A DNA stretch of 64,000 nucleotides, from the NCBI GenBank assembly GCA_963402885.1, contig OY727096.1, positions 24,037,820 to 24,101,819 of the forward strand, in the 5' to 3' direction. Positions 58,618 to 64,000 of this stretch are shown here, one piece after another; position 1 is the first letter of the stretch; each line of letters opens with the position of its first letter. Made by a program: the position numbers and the translations under genes. Source of the DNA: Antedon bifida. Taxonomy: Eukaryota; Echinodermata; Crinoidea; Comatulida; Antedonidae. The notes under the pieces were generated by a model. That model searched no databases. It saw only the letters and a program-made list of their open reading frames with translations, and was not told the origin of the DNA.

Positions 58618-61600
58618 ATGGAAGTTTCAGGTGATAAAGTTAAATTTGGAAGACGATCTGGAAAATCAAGAAGTAAGTCACTGAAAAAGTCATTCGACAT
58701 TGACAATAAATTTGCGTTAAATTTAGCCTAGGCTAGGCCTACCTAAAAGAATAAGATGAATTTGTCAGAGGTGCTGTAAGTGTAAATAGGCCTAGTAGGC
58801 CTACTTTACTTAAAACCCACAATATGGATGCTTGCTAGGACTAAGCTAGCCTGTCTACTAAGGCCAGGTCTAGGATTGGTCAACTTTTTATAAATAATAT
58901 AATAATTAATATTAAAATCACTTTATATTTTTTTAGGATCTCCTGTTCAAGATGATGAGGATCAGGGTGTAAGCAGACGCAATAATATTACAGTGTTGTC
59001 AAAAGATGAGTGGGGAAGAATCCAAACACAGTTGTCAAGAACATCAAAAGAAGCTGAGAGGCTCAAGAATCTAAAGTTGGAAAGAGAAGACCTCCATGAA
59101 AGATCCACCGAAATGGTGAAGAACTGGAGCAATACCATTGCTGTAAGCAGTTAACAAACCAATCAAATAAACATTGTGAAAATTATTTATCGCTTTTGAT
59201 TTTGGGGTCTCACTTTAAATGCAATGCAAGAACGTAACCGCGCCACACAAGTAATTTGACCAATCATGATGCGATGGACCTTTTGAACTATCGCTTGTGA
59301 TTGGTGAAGTCATTTGTTGTGCTTACTTACTTGAGTTGAGTCCTAGAATTGAGAACCAAGATTTAATGTTAGGTCTTGGTACTGAGCTTGCAAAACAAGA
59401 ACAATTTTGTTAATATTCTTTAATGGGGAATCATAACATTTTATTTACATGATATGTCCTTTTATGGGCTTCATACTTCAATTAGCATGCATAACAAATA
59501 GCAATTTTTCTGAAATATTTCCATCACAGTTTTTTATGTACTAGGGCCTAGGCCCAGGATTATAAAATACAGTACTCTTTTTTTTCGTAGTGAATAATAG
59601 TTGATATATTTTGTAATAGGGGCAAAGATTGAAAAAGCTTGAAGCAAGAAAGATTCGAGAAGAGAAAGAGGAGGAAGAACGAGTACAAATAGACATAGAA
59701 GAAGCAAAGTTCCAGGCAGAGAAACGAAAGGAAGCAATAGAAAAAGCCAAAACATTACAATACTATCAAACTGACAGAGTGAAAGGATTTCATGTAAGTT
59801 TGATGTGCATCCCAAAATGGGAAGAAAGCCATACGAATACCATTAAAGGATGATCATGATCATTTGAGCAGTTATCTTTATTTAATTCTAAATCACATGT
59901 GGTGTGATTACAGAAGCTTTTCTGTTAACTTGCTTCTATCAATTTCAATCTGTTTACTGAATACTGTAATGAATCTGCAGAAAATCTGCAGAAAATTAGT
60001 TATATTATTAACAATTAATACTTGGAATTTCTTCTTTCAGGGAGCATTATTACTGACGGAAGTATTAAAGGAACGAGAAGCCCAGATAGAGCTGAAGAAA
60101 AGAAGGGACGAACAATTTAAAGGAAAAGACAAAAATCTGCTGCAAAAATATCAAAAAGACTTAGAGTCAGGCATCCTGGAAGATCACACAAAGGCAATGA
60201 AAGCGCTTAAAGAACGTAAAGACATTTCAGACTTCCAAAAGAGACAGTAAGTTTACATTTGATTTGTTGGGAGACAATGGTGTACACACGATGCAAGTAA
60301 TTTGACCAATCACAAGTGACAGATCATCAGCTGAAATGTCACTTGTGATTTATCAAATTACTAGTGTTGGACATACGTCATAGGGTGCATTATTGCTAAT
60401 AACTTTGGTGGGTAGGTCATCATCCCAGCCTGAACGTGCTCATTGTGTTGTATTTTAGTGGGTACTACCAAGATTAAAATCTAATCAAATTGAATTGCAT
60501 TATTAGAGCATGTGACATGATTCTAGAAAATAACAGTTTTAATTGTTTGATTTTATTTTAAGGATTCAAGAACATCTTAAAGCACTCCAAATCGCTAAAA
60601 ATCAAGACATGCATGAAGGCATGCAACTGAAACATCAACTGGAAGTTTATAATGCGGAGAAAGCGAGAATCGAGGAAATACAACGTGCGGAGAAATTAGA
60701 CCTGATGCATTCTCACATGCAGACAGTGAGCGACAGGGATTTGATAAGAGCGGCTGAAAAGCAGAAGGAAGAAGAAGAGGAAGAAGAAATAAGAATCTTT
60801 GCAAAAGCAAAGAAAAAGATGACAAGCCTCAGAAAAGAAAGAGAACAGGAGCTCTGGCAGTAAGTATCTCACAATGTTTTAGGTGTACTGGGTGCCGCCA
60901 GGAATTTTGAGAGAGTGATGGGCAGTGGCGGATCAAGTATTTTTTTTAACTGGGGAATACTAACATATAATATTAACAGGCTGTCAAACATGGATATCAA
61001 AAAGTAGTTTCATTTTGTAGCTGTCAAAGGTGGAGGGGTGGGGAGTGGTCAAAATGTAATGAAGATTATGTTAAGATGAATGTGCATATAGTACCTTACT
61101 TTAATAAGTGCAGAACAAAAAAAGTAATTGAAATATCGGACTCCTCTTTGGCGGCGCTTTTTGAATAATGTGTGTATTATGCATGATTAAGGAATTGAAA
61201 AAGAAGTGGTAGGTTGAATCTGACTAATTATAAAAACTATTATCTTTTAGGAAAAAACAGGATCATTTATCTTCTATGGTGACCAAGTTAGATACCCAGC
61301 TAAAACAGGCTAAGGATGATGAAGATGACCGCATTGCACGTGCCGTTGCAGAAAGAGAAGACAAGATTAAGAACGAAACTCAAGAGAAGGAGAAAGCATT
61401 TACAGAAATGCTTGCAGAAACGTCAAAACATCGAACTGAGCATATGAAACGTAGGCAAGATGAACAGCGTGCTGAACGCAAGAAAGAGTTAGAGGCGCTG
61501 AGACTTAAAGAAGAGGCAGATGCGTTGTTCTTTGCTAAGCAAGTTGAGAAGGAAGAAAAGCGAAAGGAAGGAATGACGGAATTACAGAAGGCGCATGTGC

Positions 61601-61968
61601 AACAGATTGAAGAGCGTCAAACTAAAGAGAAGGACATTAAAATGGAACAGCTTGCTATGGATCAGAAGAATATTGAACTATTGGGTGTGGAAGAGGAACA
61701 GTTTCAAGAATATGCCACGAAGGTTATTGATCATTGCAAGAATGGAGGCCGAAATGTTTACCCATTGGTTAAAGCAGCTCGTGAAGGCCATGGTGGAGGT
61801 TTAGGCCCTGTCTTTGAAGGCAAAGGGGGAATTAGGCCTAGCTACCTTGTCCAAGATAAGAGTGCTGTTGAGCTGCCTCATTACCAGAGAGGAAGCACAG
61901 AGGAAATGAAATCACTCCATGTTGGTAATCCATCCAACACGCGGAAACGATTAGGATTCGTCTGGTAA
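58618..61968 (+). CDS. CFAP210: CFAP210 (CCDC173), ciliary microtubule inner protein, complete
   Basis: Coiled-coil protein of motile cilia; vertebrate CFAP210 lies inside the doublet microtubules. Exons: 58618-58672, 58937-59142, 59620-59793, 60041-60246, 60563-60859, 61251-61968. They sum to 1656 nt, 551 aa, matching the human length (about 550), all in phase. Seen: the conserved entry VLSKDEWGRIQTQLSR, NWSNTIAG, QYYQTDRVKGFHGALLL and KEREAQIELKK, then almost continuous Glu/Lys/Arg-rich heptads of the trichohyalin-plectin-homology type, and a non-coiled tail GPVFEGKGGIRPSY. The opening block distinguishes it from the related CFAP45. The ATG gives a short basic N-terminus (MEVSGDKVKFGRRSGK). 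Head-to-head with NSUN6 and convergent with PGAP3. Confidence 0.94.
59203..59366. mobile_element. Palindromic MITE family A, degenerate copy in CFAP210 intron 2
   Basis: Contains AATTTGACCAATCATGATGC and the inverse CTTGTGATTGGTGAAGTCA, ending GAGAACCAAGATTTA. Confidence 0.65.
60264..60395. mobile_element. Palindromic MITE family A, degenerate copy in CFAP210 intron 4
   Basis: Contains AATTTGACCAATCACAAGTG and the inverse CACTTGTGATTTATCAAATT. The terminal GGTTCCCACTAG ends have largely decayed. Confidence 0.6.
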
Positions 61969-62503
61969 TAGATAATTCTAAAAACATTGATTATTGATTA
62001 TATTATTGTTGCTTATCGATTATTGTATATTTTATCTTCAAACCACAAAATTTATCCAGTTGGTAATTCTTCCAAATGGCAATTAAAGCCATTTTAATGT
62101 CTTTTATTGTAATATAATCATCTGTTATTATTAACATAAAAAACTGTACATATTTAAAAATCGTTATAAATAAATATAAAAAAAATTATATTTGATCTTA
62201 AAAGTTTTCTTATTAAAATGAATATTCGTAAGTATTTTTGTAGTAATGCTGATGCTAAAGAGAAATGATGAACCTGTGCCACTGTGGTCTTCAAATACAA
62301 GTTTCATGATGACATGGACATCTGAGTGTTCACAGAGCCCCTCTAAACGTTCCACTGACTGCTAACTTAATCAACTGAGCCCATAAACTAAATAAAATAA
62401 GCCCTGTAAACTTTCCCGAACTGTCAATATTTATAATCTTCAATTGCACACTCTCAATATCCATAATAATTAAAACAATTTCAGTTAACGTTTTGATTAA
62501 GTA
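61969..62503. other. Convergent 3' flanks of CFAP210 and PGAP3
   Basis: 535 bp of AT-rich sequence between two facing stop codons. No gene seen; the minus-strand 63-residue frame here is unsupported. Confidence 0.6.
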
Positions 62504-63716
62504 TTACACAGTTTTCTTGAACTTCATCATACACTCATACATGTAAAGGCAGTCATCTATGATGTAACTAAAAAAAAGAAAAGAAATAAAGAGGTGAGGA
62601 ATATTTGAAGATCTTTAAACTCTGTCTACACTATCAAACTAGCTTGACAAAAATAGTGCGATATGCCCAAATATTGTAGTGATATGACATCATGTCCATA
62701 TATGGGCATGACATCACATTTTTTGTCACATAGAGTTTGATAGTATAGACAAAGAACTTATAACACAAGAATCTCCTGTTCTTCAATTTGCATTAAAAAC
62801 ACAGTATCGGAAGTACAGGGTTAAAAGGTCAAACTGGGCGACACCATTTCACAGCATGGAGCAGCGCCCCCTCCAAACTAGAAAGTCAATTACTCTATCC
62901 CCCTAGAGTATTAGCAGATCCCCTCTATGATTTTTACTTTGTAATTTGATGCGGGCGCCCTACTCCTCAGTCAATTACTCTATCCCCCTAGAGTATTAGC
63001 AGATCCCCTCTATGATTTTGACTTTCTAATTTGATGCGGGCGCCCTACTCCATGGCTCACAATGGCGCCACCCATTAGCTCTATTCTATCCCACAATGCC
63101 TTTCGAAATTGTTACGCGCTTCGGACGAACAGGAGATTCTTGTGTTATAAGTTCTTTGGTATAGACAGAGCTTTGGAAGAAGCTCAAACGAATCAGGATT
63201 TTCTCATTTCTTCAGTCAACTCTCTAAAAAACGGGACAAAAACAACTGATAGTCTGTTAAATTACCATCTTCTTGTCTACTGTCCTGAAAAAGTTTTTCT
63301 GGATGTCTATATGCACTGTCTGCATAATTATAGCGTCTGTCTATATGTACTGTTTGTCTACACTGTACAGTATGTGTACTGTTTGTCTATATGTACTGTC
63401 TATTTTTACTGCCTGTCTATACTGTCTATTATGTACTGTCTGTATGTACTGTACAGAATGTGCTCTATCTATCTATTTGTCTGTCTTTACTGTCTATTTG
63501 TCCTGTTTATTTGTATTGTCTGTCTATATATTATGCACAGCCCATCTATAATACTGAAAATGCTTACCTATACCAAAAGACCACTAACGGTATTGTGGCA
63601 CCATGCCATATGGAATGCGCATCGAAAATCCAACCAATTGGAGCAAAGTCACCAAGTTCAAGAAGTAATAATAAACTGGTGCCAATTACGGTCACCATGG
63701 CCTTCCATACATAAGG
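62504..63716 (-). CDS. PGAP3: PGAP3 (Per1 family), 3' end only
   Basis: PGAP3 is a multi-pass Golgi/ER protein that removes the unsaturated sn-2 acyl chain of GPI anchors during lipid remodelling. Only the last two coding exons lie here: 63716-63568 and 62567-62504; the rest is beyond the window end. Seen: PYVWKAM, then a hydrophobic helix with LLLLLELGDFAPIGW, then FDAHSIWHGATIPLVVFWYS, matching the family's LELLDFPP and DAHAIWHISTIP block with its conserved Asp and His residues. The final exon encodes YIIDDCLYMYECMMKFKKTV and a stop. The splice phase joins as AG|T (Ser). Convergent with CFAP210. Confidence 0.88.
62618..63178. mobile_element. Composite inverted-repeat element in the PGAP3 intron
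   Basis: A family B palindrome (62618-62757, AACTCTGTCTACACTATC to TTGATAGTATAGAC) is followed by CTTATAACACAAGAATCTCC (from 62757), and its inverse complement GGAGATTCTTGTGTTATAAG lies at about 63131-63150, followed by TATAGACAGAGCTTT. So one end is a whole MITE and the outer arms pair around a less AT-rich core containing the 88 bp duplication. Confidence 0.6.
62884..63058. repeat. 88 bp direct duplication
   Basis: Segment starting AGTCAATTACTCTATCCCCC and ending GCGGGCGCCCTACTCC occurs at about 62884 and again at about 62969, nearly identical. It lies inside the composite element of the PGAP3 intron. Confidence 0.85.
63240..63545. repeat. Degenerate GTCT/TGTACT microsatellite-like tract
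   Basis: Repeated CTGTCTATATGTACTGT and TTGTCTATA variants over 300 bases in the PGAP3 intron. The Cys/Tyr-rich open frames across it arise from the repeat and are not genes. Confidence 0.75.
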
Positions 63717-64000
63717 CTGGTGTGACATGTTTTTTATACTCCACAGCACAATCCATATAGTATTTATAGCACCTTTAAAAATAATAAATATATACTTTTA
63801 TACTAGTTCCAGCAACACTCTCATTCTGAAGCGTGTACAAAATCTTAACCAATTTACAGTACTTTAAATCAAATATTTCCTTTTCAACATTGACAGAGAT
63901 CTTTGTGTGAACTTTGGGACCCATATTGGGTTTTTTTTAGTGATCAGCAGGGCAAGTTTGGCATATATTTTACTTGCCCTTACCAAATTTAACTTTCCCT
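63717..64000. other. PGAP3 intron, end of window
   Basis: AT-rich sequence upstream of the penultimate PGAP3 exon. No further exon was recognised before the window ends. Confidence 0.6.

Noticed and set aside
63062-63760. 232-residue Cys/Tyr-rich open frame on the plus strand
   Set aside because: Produced by the GTCTATATGTACT tandem tract and antisense to the PGAP3 exon.

Overview
This is a eukaryotic (metazoan) nuclear window. It is AT-rich, with spliced genes, GT-AG introns mostly of a few hundred bases to 2 kb, and many small repeats. Gene content (lipin, alpha-arrestin, SLC16 transporters, ACBP, NSUN6, CFAP210, PGAP3), the intron style and the frequent CTAGGCC-type tracts suggest a marine invertebrate deuterostome. 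An echinoderm is the best guess, but this is inference and no species was identified.

Nine protein-coding genes were rebuilt exon by exon. Eight are complete, and in every one the exon phases agree and the summed CDS length divides by three. Layout: lipin phosphatidate phosphatase (- strand, 14 coding exons, 997-12637); a mostly non-coding 10 kb stretch with a 2.6 kb fold-back element (12960-15529); an ARRDC-type alpha-arrestin (-, 8 exons, 23015-27288); two tandem SLC16/MCT-like transporters (-, 29742-32761 and 37481-42750) with identical intron phases; acyl-CoA-binding protein (-, 45169-47072); a divergently transcribed, unrecognised secreted LRR protein with huge basic/acidic repeats (+, 48087-52819); NSUN6 tRNA m5C methyltransferase (-, 53240-57740), head-to-head with CFAP210 (+, 58618-61968); and the 3' end of PGAP3 (-, 62504 to beyond the window).

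The genes are mostly housekeeping and do not form one pathway. Lipin, ACBP and PGAP3 all touch lipid metabolism (diacylglycerol synthesis, acyl-CoA carriage, GPI-anchor remodelling), which may be coincidence. The most novel coding locus is the LRR protein. It has a signal peptide, LRRNT and LRRCT caps, a furin-type RRQKR site, then about 530 residues of Lys/Arg-rich blocks alternating with Glu-rich spacers, built from nearly identical tandem 96-114 residue units.

The intergenic and intronic DNA is rich in non-autonomous elements. These include a TA-flanked 628 bp MITE, a TTAA-flanked 341 bp MITE, two dispersed palindromic MITE families (one with a nested insertion and one copy touching a splice donor), a third short-TIR family, a 5S-rRNA-like sequence inside lipin, a LINE reverse-transcriptase tail relic, and several minisatellites.
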